A DNA stretch of 64,000 nucleotides from Stakelama portus (GTDB lineage Bacteria; Pseudomonadota; Alphaproteobacteria; Sphingomonadales; Sphingomonadaceae), in contig NZ_QFZL01000008.1 of NCBI RefSeq assembly GCF_003171655.1, positions 1 through 64,000 on the forward strand, read 5' to 3'. The notes beneath the pieces are model-generated. The model had not been told where the DNA came from. It did no database searches and was given only the letters and a program-made list of their open reading frames with translations. Positions 39,741 through 48,161 of this stretch are shown piece after piece. Each line of letters opens with the position of its first letter. Position 1 is the stretch's first letter. A program made the translations under genes and the position numbers.

Positions 39741-41828
39741 TCACCAGATCTTCACGCGTTGTTCCGGCGTCAGATACAGTTTCTGCGACGGGTCCGGTGC
39801 GAACGCCGAATACCAGGGGTCCAGATTGCGGACGACCCAGGCACGCTGTTGCGAAGGCGAGTGCGGATCGGTGAGCAGGCGCTGGCGCAGATTGGCCTCG
39901 CGATAGTTGCGGCGCCACACCTGTGCCCAGCCCAGATAGAAGCGCTGATCGCCGGAAAAGCCATCGATCACCGGCGCAGGCTTGCCGCCCAGCGCGGTCT
40001 TGTACGCATCATATGCGACGGTCAGGCCCGCAAGATCGGCGACATTCTCGCCGAGCGTCATCGCCCCCTTCACATGCATGCCGGGCAACGGCTCATATTG
40101 GTCATATTCCGCGATCAGCGCGTCGGTGCGTGCCTTGAATGCCGCGATATCGGCATCGGTCCACCACTGGGTCAGGCGACCATGGGCGTCATATTTGGCG
40201 CCCTGATCGTCGAAATGGTGGCTCAGTTCGTGGCCGATCACTGCGCCGATGCCGCCATAATTGACTGCCGGATCGGCGTTGGGATCAAAGAAGGGCGGCT
40301 GAAGGATCGCAGCCGGGAACACGATTTCGACCATGCCGAAATTGGCATAGGCATTCACGGTCATCGGGGTCATGCCCCATTCCCACCGCTGCAGCGGCTT
40401 GCCGAGATGGCCGATATTGTAATTATGCGACCAGTTATTGGCGCGCAGATTATTGCCGAACGCATCGCCCGCGACGATCTGAAGGTCGGAATAGTCGCGC
40501 CAGCGATCCGGATAGCCGATCTTTGGCGTGAAAGCGGCCAGCTTGGCATGCGCCTTCACCTTGGTTTCCGGCGACATCCAGTCGAGTTCATCGATACGAC
40601 GGCCCATCGCCGCGATGATATTGCGGACCAGTTCGTCGGCCGCTGCCTTGGCTTCCGGCGGGAAATATTTGGCGACGTATAATTGGCTGACGTCATCGGC
40701 CAGCGCGCCGGTGGTGAAGCTGACCGCGCGCTTCCAGCGCTCTTCCTGCTGCGGCGTGCCCGACAGCGCGGTTCCATAAAATGCGAACGACGCATCGTCG
40801 AATTTCTTGGGAAGAACGTCGGCAAAGCTGACCAGCGAACGTACCAGCAGCTGGTCCTTCAGCACGGCGAGCGGCGTCGTGCGGATCAGATCGGCGATGC
40901 CGGTCACTGCGGTCGGCTGGGCAACGATGACCGAATCGACGTTGGCGCCGATCCCATGAAAATAGGTGGCGAAATCAAAGCCCGGCGCGGCGGCGGTCAG
41001 TTCGGCAACCGACATCTTGTTATAGGTCTTGTCGGCGTCGCGGCTTTCGATCCGCGTCCAGTGCGCCTTGGCGATCTGAGTCTCGAAATCGAGTATCGCC
41101 TGGGCACGCGCTTCGGCATTCGCTTCGCCCGCCAGCGTCAGCATACTGGTCAGCATCGCCAGATACTGGTGGCGCGTCTCCACCAGCTTTTCGTCGTCCG
41201 ACAGATAATAATCGCGGTCGGGCATCCCCAGCCCGGACTGGCTTATGTTGAGGGCATAGACTTCCGGATTCTTGTCATCCTGTCCGACATAGGTGCCGAA
41301 CGGAATGCCCACGCCGTTGCGGTCCGCCTGTGCCGCGAGCGCGGCATAGCCTGACTTGGCGGTCAGCGCCTTGATCTGATCGAGCCACGGCTGGATCGGC
41401 GCGAGGCCGAGCGAATCGATGTGATCGCGATCGAGATAGGTGGTGTACGCAGTGCCGATTTTGGAGCCCTTCGCGGCTTCCTGCTGCAGGATCGACTGCG
41501 TCCGTTCGCGCGACAGGTCGTCGAGCGCCGTGAACATGCCATAGCTGGACTTGTCTGCGGGAATCGCAGTTTCCTGTGCCCAGGTGCCATTGGCATAGCC
41601 GTAGAAATCATCGCCCGGAGCGACCGACCGATCCATGCCGGCGACATCGAAGCCGAAGCTGCCGATTTGCGGGCCCGGCGCCGAAGCCGGCGCCACCGGC
41701 GCAACCGACGCCTGATCCGGCGTAGCGGCCTGCTGCGACGCCGAAGCGGTCGATTTATCGTTCATCGAGCAACCGGCGAGCAGGACCGGCGCCATAAGGA
41801 TGGTGGAAGTGAGGAGCGGACGACGCAT
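39741..41828 (-). CDS. M13-family metallopeptidase lipoprotein (neprilysin/PepO-like)
   Basis: A 695-aa zinc endopeptidase of family M13. The N-terminus MRRPLLTSTILMAPVLLAGC is a lipoprotein signal (lipobox LAGC), so it is anchored in the envelope. The zinc motif is VIGHELSHHFDDQGAKYD (about residue 531), with the third ligand in TLGENVADLAGL; the NAYANFGMVEIVFPAAILQP block contains the family NAY/F signature, and the protein ends in the conserved KIW tripeptide-like tail. It degrades oligopeptides. Terminator immediately downstream. Confidence 0.95.
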   Translation of the reverse strand: MRRPLLTSTILMAPVLLAGCSMNDKSTASASQQAATPDQASVAPVAPASAPGPQIGSFGFDVAGMDRSVAPGDDFYGYANGTWAQETAIPADKSSYGMFTALDDLSRERTQSILQQEAAKGSKIGTAYTTYLDRDHIDSLGLAPIQPWLDQIKALTAKSGYAALAAQADRNGVGIPFGTYVGQDDKNPEVYALNISQSGLGMPDRDYYLSDDEKLVETRHQYLAMLTSMLTLAGEANAEARAQAILDFETQIAKAHWTRIESRDADKTYNKMSVAELTAAAPGFDFATYFHGIGANVDSVIVAQPTAVTGIADLIRTTPLAVLKDQLLVRSLVSFADVLPKKFDDASFAFYGTALSGTPQQEERWKRAVSFTTGALADDVSQLYVAKYFPPEAKAAADELVRNIIAAMGRRIDELDWMSPETKVKAHAKLAAFTPKIGYPDRWRDYSDLQIVAGDAFGNNLRANNWSHNYNIGHLGKPLQRWEWGMTPMTVNAYANFGMVEIVFPAAILQPPFFDPNADPAVNYGGIGAVIGHELSHHFDDQGAKYDAHGRLTQWWTDADIAAFKARTDALIAEYDQYEPLPGMHVKGAMTLGENVADLAGLTVAYDAYKTALGGKPAPVIDGFSGDQRFYLGWAQVWRRNYREANLRQRLLTDPHSPSQQRAWVVRNLDPWYSAFAPDPSQKLYLTPEQRVKIW

Positions 41829-41935
41829 GGGAACTCCACGAAAAAGAATAGATGCGCCGTATTAGCCCGTTAGCACGCCGCGTCAAACCCATGTGACAAG
41901 GTTACGTGCGCATATTCGACGGGGTTTGGCAGCGG

Positions 41936-42415
41936 TCAGCCGCGATCGCGCAGCAGACGGCCCTGTTCACGCTTCCAGTCGCGTTCCTTGATCGTATCGC
42001 GTTTGTCATGCGCCTTTTTGCCCTTGGCGAGCGCAAGCTCGACCTTCGCACGACCGCGACCGTTGAAATAGATGGACAGCGGCACGAGCGTCATGCCCTC
42101 GCGATTGACTGCGCCGTGCATCTTGTTGATTTCCCGTTCGTGCAACAGCAGCTTGCGCGGACGTTTGGGCTCGTGGTTGAAACGGTTGCCATGGCTGAAT
42201 TCGGGAATGTTCGAATTGACCAGCCACACCTCGCCATTTTTCACTTCGGCATAGCTTTCGGCGATCGAGCCTTCGCCGAAACGCAGCGACTTCACCTCGG
42301 TGCCGGTGAGTGCGATCCCCGCCTCATAGGTCGTGTCGATGAAATAATCGAACCGCGCGCGCCGGTTCTCGGCGACGGTCTTGGACTTTTCGGCTGGAGG
42401 ACGCGGACGTGCCAT
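41936..42415 (-). CDS. smpB: tmRNA-binding protein SmpB
   Basis: A 159-aa RNA-binding protein that escorts tmRNA to stalled ribosomes. Conserved blocks: [40 protein letters not shown], and the C-terminal tail [20 protein letters not shown] that inserts in the mRNA channel. Start 42415 gives the usual short basic N-terminus MARPRPP. In many alphaproteobacteria it directly follows dapA; here two small genes and about 450 bp of AT-rich DNA separate them. I looked for tmRNA in that gap and saw none. Confidence 0.95.
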   Translation of the reverse strand: MARPRPPAEKSKTVAENRRARFDYFIDTTYEAGIALTGTEVKSLRFGEGSIAESYAEVKNGEVWLVNSNIPEFSHGNRFNHEPKRPRKLLLHEREINKMHGAVNREGMTLVPLSIYFNGRGRAKVELALAKGKKAHDKRDTIKERDWKREQGRLLRDRG

Positions 42416-42731
42416 AGGGGGAGCGCATTTAGGGACTGGCAGCGAATAAGGGAAGCACCCGGCAGCCTGTGGCAGACGATTGCCACCCCTTTTGCGGGTC
42501 AGGCGCAACGCCGAGGCCGTCACCGCGTGACATTGTTGCAACGCCCCAGGGGCAAACAGTCGTGCGCTTGTGCCAGCGTCGGACAGGATCGGGAAGCGTA
42601 ACGTCCGACAATCGCTGTGCGAGCGAGCGCATCGCGCACGCACCGGATCGATAAAAATGGCTTTTAAATCAAACGATAAAGACCGATCCGGGAAGGCCTG
42701 CGATCCTTGCCTACGTGCATCATCAAGACAA

Positions 42732-42745
42732 GTTTATCGATAAAC
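42732..42745. promoter_or_regulatory. Perfect 14-bp palindrome upstream of the small-protein pair
   Basis: GTTTATCGATAAAC is its own reverse complement, lies about 120 bp before the first small gene, and repeats the CGATAAA element seen twice more upstream. I cannot name a regulator. Confidence 0.5.
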
Positions 42746-42820
42746 ACACAAATCTATAACATTTCCATCCCTAGACTAAATACTCTTTACAACAGCAAGG
42801 GTGCATGGAACCACATCCTT

Positions 42821-42836
42821 AACCACGCCTATTATG
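42821..42836 (+). repeat. Leader repeat copy 1 (AACCACGCC-TATTAT)
   Basis: AACCACGCCTATTATG, 43 nt before the start of paralogue A. Copy 2, with one inserted T, lies before paralogue B, showing that the duplication included the 5' leader. Confidence 0.65.
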
Positions 42837-42863
42837 TGTGAAACTAAGGGAAAGTACGGCATC

Positions 42864-43103
42864 ATGCGCAAGACATTTGTTATGGGAGCGATTATTGCGC
42901 TGATGACCAGCGCATCAGTTGCTCAGCCCGCACTTGCAACTCAGGGCACGAGTGCATTGTCTCTCGCCAGGGCATCGACAGTTGGTGGCAAGTCTTCGAA
43001 GGCAATCGCGCCCGCGCTGGGTGTAGTATTGGGCGTCGTCGGTATCATCGCTGGCGCCGTGGTTGTGGTCGCGGACGATGAAGATCGTCCTACCAGCCCA
43101 TAG
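42864..43103 (+). CDS. Small secreted/membrane protein, paralogue A
   Basis: A 79-aa protein. A signal peptide (MRKTFVMGAIIALMTSASVA, about residues 1-20, then QPALATQG) precedes a Ser/Ala-rich block with SALSLARASTVGGKSSKA, one hydrophobic helix (LGVVLGVVGIIAGAVVVVA) and an acidic tail DDEDRPTSP. The same plan recurs in the next gene. I know no function for this type; similar small proteins with an SLSxARAS block and an Asp-rich end occur in sphingomonads as hypothetical proteins (recollection, not checked). AAGGGAAAG lies about 10 nt before the ATG. Confidence 0.75.
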   Translation: MRKTFVMGAIIALMTSASVAQPALATQGTSALSLARASTVGGKSSKAIAPALGVVLGVVGIIAGAVVVVADDEDRPTSP

Positions 43104-43112
43104 CGTCCCCAT

Positions 43113-43128
43113 AACCACGCCTTATTAT
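43113..43128 (+). repeat. Leader repeat copy 2 (AACCACGCCTTATTAT)
   Basis: AACCACGCCTTATTAT, 36 nt before the start of paralogue B and 9 nt after the stop of paralogue A. It may be a relic of gene duplication or a shared translation or processing signal. Confidence 0.65.
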
Positions 43129-43148
43129 CTTATTTGAGGTGAGCAACC

Positions 43149-43403
43149 ATGATTTCCAAGCTTCTCGCCGCAATTGCGGCACTCAGCCTTGTCGCCACGC
43201 CGGCGATTGCAGCATCGGGCGCGGCTTCTTCGCTTTCGCTGTCAAGCGCTCGCGCCAGTACGTCGGTTGGTAAAAGCAACCGGGCAGGTGCTGAAACCAT
43301 CGGCACCATCCTCGCCATCGGCGTAGGCGTCGCCGCGGTGGTCGCTGGTGTCGTTGTCACCAATGAAGACGATGACTTCGAAATCACACCGGTCAGCCCA
43401 TAG
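43149..43403 (+). CDS. Small secreted/membrane protein, paralogue B
   Basis: An 84-aa protein with the same layout as its neighbour: signal peptide (MISKLLAAIAALSLVATPAI, then AASGA), SSLSLSSARASTSVGKSNRA, hydrophobic helix (IGTILAIGVGVAAVVAGVVV) and an acidic tail TNEDDDFEITPVSP. Identity with paralogue A is concentrated in the SLSxARAS-xGKS block and the C-terminal acidic/SP end. GAGGTGAGCAACC precedes the ATG. A strong terminator follows. Probably inserted in the inner membrane or exported; function unknown. Confidence 0.78.
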   Translation: MISKLLAAIAALSLVATPAIAASGAASSLSLSSARASTSVGKSNRAGAETIGTILAIGVGVAAVVAGVVVTNEDDDFEITPVSP

Positions 43404-43428
43404 GCTATAGCTGGTTTTTCCAGGTTGA

Positions 43429-43458
43429 AGCGCCCGCACTTTGGTTCGGGCGCTTTTT
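43429..43458 (+). terminator. Intrinsic terminator after the small-protein pair
   Basis: AGCGCCCG (43429-43436) pairs with CGGGCGCT (43447-43454) around a 10-nt loop that can extend the stem by two pairs, followed by TTTT. It closes the two-gene transcript. Confidence 0.9.
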
Positions 43459-43554
43459 CACATGCGCGGCTCTTTTATCGCAACCTTTCGTGCGTGCATC
43501 GTCAGCGCTCGCTTCAAAATGCTCGCTTTCGGAGCGAGGCCCGACAGCGTCGCG

Positions 43555-44454
43555 CTAAACCAGCCGCGCATGCGCCAGCGCAGCGTCGACCGCCGCCTTG
43601 GCCGCGTCGCTCGGTTCGGTCATCGGCAGGCGCAATTCCATGGGGAAGCCTTCGCGGACCCGCGTCATCGCGTATTTCACCGGCCCCGGCGAGGCATCGG
43701 TGAACATCGCGATATGCAACGCATAGAGCTTGTCCTGATAGGTCAGCGCGGTGGCATAATCGCCGGCCGCCAGTGCGGCCTGAAATTCGGCGCATAGTTT
43801 CGGCGCGACATTGGCGGTGACCGAAATGCACCCCACCCCGCCCATCGCGTTGAACGCAAGCGCGGTTTCGTCATTGCCCGACAGCTGGCAGAAATCCGGG
43901 CCGCAACCCGCGCGCTGTTCGCTGACGCGCCCCAGAGTGCCGGTCGCGTCCTTCACCCCGACAAAGGTCGTGGGGAACGCCGTAACGATCCGCGCCATCG
44001 TCGATGGGTGAATGTCGGTCACAGTGCGGCCCGGCACGTTATAGAGCACGATCGGAAGGTCGGTTTTCTGCGCTACCGCTTCGAAATGGCGGAAAATGCC
44101 TTCCTGGCTCGGCCGGTTATAATAAGGCGGCACCATCAACGCAGCGTCCGCCCCGGCTTCCTTAGCAGCATGCACGTTGGCGCAAGCGACCGCCGTGTCG
44201 TTCGACCCTGCACCGGCAATCACCGGAACCCGGCCCTTCGCCTGATCGACGCAGATTTTGACGACGTGGAAATGCTCTTCGGCAGACATGGTCGCCGCCT
44301 CGCCCGTCGTGCCACAGGGCACCAGCGCCGACGAGCCTTGCTCGATCTGCCACTCGACCAGCGCGCGGAAATCGCTCTCGGCGAAATATCCGTTGCGAAA
44401 CGGAGTCACCAAAGCGGGTATCGACCCAGAAAACACGTCCCGAATTGCTCCCAT
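43555..44454 (-). CDS. dapA: 4-hydroxy-tetrahydrodipicolinate synthase
   Basis: A 299-aa TIM-barrel enzyme condensing pyruvate with aspartate semialdehyde, first committed step of the lysine/meso-diaminopimelate branch. Key blocks: GSIPALVTPFRNGYFAESDF, ALVPCGTTGEAATMSAEEH (GTTGE), VPPYYNRPSQEGIFRHF with the catalytic Tyr, LYNVPGRTVTDI, and the Schiff-base Lys in FVGVKDATGTLGRV. Start 44454 gives the standard N-terminus. It is divergent from slt across about 40 bp. Confidence 0.96.
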   Translation of the reverse strand: MGAIRDVFSGSIPALVTPFRNGYFAESDFRALVEWQIEQGSSALVPCGTTGEAATMSAEEHFHVVKICVDQAKGRVPVIAGAGSNDTAVACANVHAAKEAGADAALMVPPYYNRPSQEGIFRHFEAVAQKTDLPIVLYNVPGRTVTDIHPSTMARIVTAFPTTFVGVKDATGTLGRVSEQRAGCGPDFCQLSGNDETALAFNAMGGVGCISVTANVAPKLCAEFQAALAAGDYATALTYQDKLYALHIAMFTDASPGPVKYAMTRVREGFPMELRLPMTEPSDAAKAAVDAALAHARLV

Positions 44455-44493
44455 CCGGTAAAATCTGGGGTGGCAGATAGTCCGCGCTTCCGT

Positions 44494-46515
44494 ATGATGT
44501 CCAGCATGCTGGCTACATTGCTCAAGAACGCGCTTCTGGTTGCGGGTGTTTCGGGAGTCGCCGCCACTTCGCAGCTGACGCAGGAACAGGTCCAATGGTA
44601 CCGCACGCAGCTGGAAAGCGGCGTACCCGGCGAGACGCCCGGCTATATTCAGTCGAACAGCCTGGCCGACGCCCTGGTCGAATGGAAACGCCTGCAACAA
44701 TCGGATAATTATCCGTTCACCGATTATGCCAATTTCCTGTTGCTGCACCCCGGCTGGCCGGGCGAAACCAGCCGTCGCGCCGCCGCAGAGACCGTGTTGC
44801 AGTCGGGCGATCTCTATCCCGGCCTCGCCGTCCGCTATTTCGAGCAATTTCCGCCGTTGACTGCCGCCGGGCATTTGCGCTTTGCCGAAGCGCTGTCGGC
44901 ATCCGGCCACCCCGAACGCGCCGCCGAACAGGCGCGCGCGGCATGGCGCAAGGGGCGGCTGCGCAGCGAAGATGAGACTGCGCTGCTCGGCCGTTTCGCG
45001 CCCGCCCTTCGGTTCGAGGACCATGACGCGCGGATGGACATGCTGCTGTGGAACGGCGCGACCGACGCGGCGGCGCGGCTGTCCAATCTCGTTTCCCCCG
45101 AAAAGCGCGCATTGTTCGCGGCGCGGCTCGCCTTTCGTACCAATGCGGCCAGTGTCGCCGAATTGTCGGGCGGGGTCAGCGCGGAGCAGCGGCGCGATCC
45201 GGGCTTCATGGCCGATCGTGCGCTATGGCTGCGGGCTAACGGCCAGAGCGCCGCGATGCGTTCCTATCTGGCCGAACCGCATCGGCTGACCGCGCTGCCC
45301 GGCGATGTCGAGGAATGGTTCGAAGTGCTGCTGATCGCGGCGCGCGGCGCGGCGAATGACGGCAATTGGCAACAGGCATATGCTATCGCCAGCCAGGTCG
45401 ACGACGCGTTCCTGCCCGGCACCGATGTCAGCGAAAAAGCCTATGGCGTGCGCGACGATTATACCAGCCTGGTCTGGCTGGCCGGCACCACGGCCTTCTA
45501 CAAGCTCAATCGCCCGAGCGACGCGATGGAGATGTTCGCGCGCTATGGCGGCGGATCGCGAACCCCGCAGACTCAGTCCAAGGGCTTTTACTGGGCCGGG
45601 CGCGGCGCGGAAGCTGCAGGACAGAGCGAGATCGCAAAGGCGTGGTACGAGCGCGCGGCCGGGTTCCCCGATCTTTATTACGGCCAGCTGTCGATGGAGC
45701 GGATGGGCGTCCCGCTGGCGGCACCCGCCGCGATGGGGGCCGCCGACGTGGCCCCGGAAATCCGCACTGCCTTTTACAACAGCGAAGTCGTGCGCGCGGC
45801 CCAGATGCTAGGCACGCTCGACAGCTGGGAAGACCAGAGCCTGTTCGTGCGTCAGATCGCCAACACGGCAAAGACCGACGCCGATCATGTGCTCGCCGCC
45901 GAACTGGCGCGCACGATCGACCGCCCCGATCTGGGCGTGATGGTCGGCCGGTCGGCGCTGCAGAACGGATTTTCGGACTATACCGCCGCGGGCTATCCCT
46001 CGGTTCGGGTGCCGGTGGCACAGCAGGATTACTGGACGATCATCCATGCGATCGCGCGGCAGGAAAGCCAGTTCGACCGCGCCGCGATCAGCCATGCCGG
46101 CGCACGCGGGCTGATGCAGCTGATGCCGGGCACGGCGCGCGAACAGGCGGGCAAGATGGGCCTGGCCTATTCGAGCGACGCGCTGACCCGCGATCCGGAA
46201 TATAATATCCAGCTCGGGTCGAGCTATTTCCAGCGGATGCTGAGCTATTATGGCGGCAGCTATCCGCTGGCCGTCGCCGCCTATAATGCCGGGCCGGGCA
46301 ATGTGAACCGCTGGATCGCCGCCAATGGCGACCCGCGCCTGCCCTCGGTCGACATGGTCAAGTGGATCGAGGAAATCCCGATCTTCGAAACCAAGAACTA
46401 TGTCCAGCGCGTGCTGGAAAATGCCGTGGTATACGACCTGATGAATCCCGAGCGCGCGCGCTCCGAAGGGCCGAACCGCATCTCCTGGTATCTGGGCAAG
46501 CGCACGCCCGGTTGA
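44494..46515 (+). CDS. slt: Soluble lytic murein transglycosylase
   Basis: A 673-aa periplasmic enzyme cleaving the MurNAc-GlcNAc bond with 1,6-anhydro ring formation. It has a signal sequence (LATLLKNALLVAGVSGVAAT), a long superhelical region of about 450 residues, then the catalytic SLT domain: IARQESQFDRAAISHAGARG with catalytic Glu, LMQLMPGTAREQ, and AVAAYNAGPGNVNRWI. Start 44494 (or 44497) follows from the signal peptide; a longer in-frame reading to 44008 runs antisense through dapA and is not real. Confidence 0.94.
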   Translation: MMSSMLATLLKNALLVAGVSGVAATSQLTQEQVQWYRTQLESGVPGETPGYIQSNSLADALVEWKRLQQSDNYPFTDYANFLLLHPGWPGETSRRAAAETVLQSGDLYPGLAVRYFEQFPPLTAAGHLRFAEALSASGHPERAAEQARAAWRKGRLRSEDETALLGRFAPALRFEDHDARMDMLLWNGATDAAARLSNLVSPEKRALFAARLAFRTNAASVAELSGGVSAEQRRDPGFMADRALWLRANGQSAAMRSYLAEPHRLTALPGDVEEWFEVLLIAARGAANDGNWQQAYAIASQVDDAFLPGTDVSEKAYGVRDDYTSLVWLAGTTAFYKLNRPSDAMEMFARYGGGSRTPQTQSKGFYWAGRGAEAAGQSEIAKAWYERAAGFPDLYYGQLSMERMGVPLAAPAAMGAADVAPEIRTAFYNSEVVRAAQMLGTLDSWEDQSLFVRQIANTAKTDADHVLAAELARTIDRPDLGVMVGRSALQNGFSDYTAAGYPSVRVPVAQQDYWTIIHAIARQESQFDRAAISHAGARGLMQLMPGTAREQAGKMGLAYSSDALTRDPEYNIQLGSSYFQRMLSYYGGSYPLAVAAYNAGPGNVNRWIAANGDPRLPSVDMVKWIEEIPIFETKNYVQRVLENAVVYDLMNPERARSEGPNRISWYLGKRTPG

Positions 46516-46593
46516 GGGCGGCGGCGGCTTTTTGGGCGAGAGCTGTCAGGCAGCTTCTTTGCACCCGAACGAAAAGGCGGACTGCCGTCTTTC

Positions 46594-47001
46594 TCAGGCG
46601 CTGAGAAGCCACCATGCGGGCACCAGCAAGGCGGCGTAGGTGGTGAGCATCGCCACGCCACGCGGTGCAGGATTGAGCGGGATGAAGGTCATCGAAATTG
46701 CGTGCAGGATTCGTCCTGCGACGAACGCACCTCCTACGATCCAGAGCCCTGTTTCCGGTGCGCCGCGCCATTCGGACAGGCCTAGCAAGACCAGCACCAT
46801 CGGGACATATTCGATGAAATTGCCGAAGGCCCTGTCTGCATTGCGCAGCCCGTCATTGCCGGCATCGCCGAATACCGCGGCGTGAATGACACCGGCTTTC
46901 ATGCCGATCATCGCGCGCCGCATGGAAACCTGCAAGGTCAGTGGAAACATGGCCAGAGCAAGCAGTCCGGCGATAGTGGCGGTAACGGGCAATGTCGTCA
47001 T
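46594..47001 (-). CDS. MAPEG-family membrane protein
   Basis: A 135-aa four-helix membrane protein of the MAPEG family (eicosanoid/glutathione metabolism). Family features: RNADRAFGNFIEYVPMVLVL with the N-x2-E-like pattern in helix 2, and GRILHAISMTFIPLNPAPRG. Bacterial members are mostly uncharacterised, some having glutathione transferase activity. It is last in an arsR - SRPBCC - MAPEG transcript, overlapping the preceding gene by 4 nt (ATGA). Confidence 0.9.
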   Translation of the reverse strand: MTTLPVTATIAGLLALAMFPLTLQVSMRRAMIGMKAGVIHAAVFGDAGNDGLRNADRAFGNFIEYVPMVLVLLGLSEWRGAPETGLWIVGGAFVAGRILHAISMTFIPLNPAPRGVAMLTTYAALLVPAWWLLSA

Positions 47002-47468
47002 GCGGGAGCCCCTTGCGATCCAGTTTCAAGCAGTCGTTCCAGCCGTCCAAGCGCGCCAGCCCAGCCCTGGCTGTGGCGCTCGGCCATCTGCGCCTCGTCA
47101 AGGCGACTATGCCGCAAGCTGAGTTGCGTGCCCTTTGGTGTCGGAGCGAAATCGATTTCGACCAACGACTCAATTCCCGCATGGATGTCAGGCGGTAGCC
47201 AGCACCAGGAAAAGCTCAGTCGACGCGGCCGGTCGATGGTCAGGAAGCGCCCCTCAAGATGGAGTTCCCCTGCATCGGGAATGGCATAACAGAAGCGATA
47301 GGCCCCTTCCGTGGCGAACTGAAAGACTTCGACAATCAGAGCGATGCTGTCATGCGGCGCAAGCCAGCGGGAGATCGCCTCCGCGCTGGCAAAGGCAGCA
47401 AACACCTGTTCCGGCGGATGCGCGAAGTGACGGGTTATCACGACGCAGTCTGTGTCGGCAGGGCTCAT
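46998..47468 (-). CDS. SRPBCC/AHSA1-like protein
   Basis: A 156-aa protein with the START/SRPBCC hydrophobic-cavity fold: VITRHFAHPPEQVFAAFASA and EAISRWLAPHDSI at the start, FLTIDRPRRLSFSWCW mid-way, VEIDFAPTPKGTQLSLRHSR and a final helix. These AHSA1-like proteins commonly follow an ArsR regulator in the same operon. Ligand unknown. ATGA overlaps link it to both neighbours (47465-47468 and 46998-47001). Confidence 0.9.
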   Translation of the reverse strand: MSPADTDCVVITRHFAHPPEQVFAAFASAEAISRWLAPHDSIALIVEVFQFATEGAYRFCYAIPDAGELHLEGRFLTIDRPRRLSFSWCWLPPDIHAGIESLVEIDFAPTPKGTQLSLRHSRLDEAQMAERHSQGWAGALGRLERLLETGSQGAPA

Positions 47469-47794
47469 ATGTCCTGCTCGTCGAGATAGTCAGCGAGCCG
47501 GTCCAGATTGCCGCTCCACAGCTTTTGGTGGCGCTCCATCCAACTGCGCGCCGGAGCCAGCCCACCCGGAACCAGTGCGTAATAGCGAATGCGGCCTTCC
47601 TTGCGCACCGTCACCAACCCGGCGGCCTGCAGCACTTTAAGATGTTTTGAGATCGTTGGTACCGCACTGGCAAAGTGCCCGGCGATCTCGCCAGCAGGCA
47701 GTTCTTCTTCCTTTTCGAGGAATCGGATGATCGCGCGGCGCGTGCCGTTCCCAAGTGCGTGGAATGCGTGATCGAGCGGAGAAATCGAATCCAT
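47465..47794 (-). CDS. ArsR-family transcriptional regulator
   Basis: A 109-aa winged-helix repressor. FHALGNGTRRAIIRFLEKEE, then PAGEIAGHFASAVPTISKHL (recognition helix), KVLQAAGLVTVRKEGRIRYY (wing). No cysteine metal site, so the signal is not an obvious thiolate metal; this matches the non-metal ArsR subgroup paired with SRPBCC proteins. Start 47794 coincides with a palindrome covering the start codon, suggesting autoregulation. Confidence 0.92.
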   Translation of the reverse strand: MDSISPLDHAFHALGNGTRRAIIRFLEKEEELPAGEIAGHFASAVPTISKHLKVLQAAGLVTVRKEGRIRYYALVPGGLAPARSWMERHQKLWSGNLDRLADYLDEQDI

Positions 47795-47807
47795 AGCCAC
47801 ATGGCTA
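47794..47807. promoter_or_regulatory. Candidate ArsR operator overlapping its own start
   Basis: TAGCCA-CA-TGGCTA, 6-bp arms, begins at the first base of the arsR ATG and extends upstream. AT-rich DNA with TATTAA-like sequence lies just beyond. Role inferred from position. Confidence 0.5.
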
Positions 47808-48161
47808 AATATTAAGGTCCTGACTGTCAAATACGGTCTGATCGACATCCCGAAAGTTGGCCGACCAGAATTGCGTGCGCGCTCAATGTCAGCTCTGGGC
47901 CTCACGTCTGGAGCGACCGAACGGATGGAACCGAGGCGCTCAGCTTACTCCATGCGCCATTCCCCGACATCGCAGAACCGACCGCCCGCCCCGAAGGGTG
48001 CCGGACTTACATCGCGTGGCCCGGGTCGGGGACCGCAATCGCCTGAGCAGCGGCTTCGACTTTGGCCGGTGAGGGTCGGCGCGGCGCAAAATCCTGCCTA
48101 TGATTCTCGCCGGCGCGCGGTTATGTATGGCTCAACTGATATTTATGTATGGATTTATCCC
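47808..48161. other. Intergenic region between the arsR operon and the DUF983 gene
   Basis: About 350 bp without a recognisable gene. The left end holds the arsR promoter; the middle is GC-rich with no conserved frame. The right end changes to AT-rich DNA with a 10-bp direct repeat described separately. Confidence 0.5.
48121..48152 (+). promoter_or_regulatory. 10-bp direct repeat, 22-bp period, upstream of DUF983/MocR genes
   Basis: TTATGTATGG occurs at 48121-48130 and again at 48143-48152, a 22-bp (two-turn) period. MocR-type regulators such as GabR and PdxR bind direct repeats, and the second gene downstream encodes one, so this is a plausible autoregulatory operator and argues for a translation start to the right of it. 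Confidence 0.55.

Larger units (their letters stand above)
42416..42863. other. 448-bp intergenic region, AT-rich in its right half, with repeated CGATAAA
   Basis: No gene found. The left part (to about 42640) is ordinary GC-rich DNA and should hold the smpB promoter. From about 42645 the base composition drops sharply. CGATAAA occurs three times (42649, 42674, 42738), the last within a perfect palindrome GTTTATCGATAAAC (42732-42745). The repeats precede the small-protein pair and are candidate regulator sites. AACCACGCCTATTATG (42821-42836) recurs before the second small gene. Confidence 0.6.

Noticed and set aside
42416..42863. tmRNA (ssrA) gene between smpB and the small genes
   Set aside because: smpB proximity made this attractive, but I could not find a tRNA-like acceptor fold, a CCA end or a peptide tag frame.
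44008..44493. Long N-terminal extension of the slt reading frame
   Set aside because: It is antisense to dapA's conserved coding region; the signal peptide at 44494 marks the real start.
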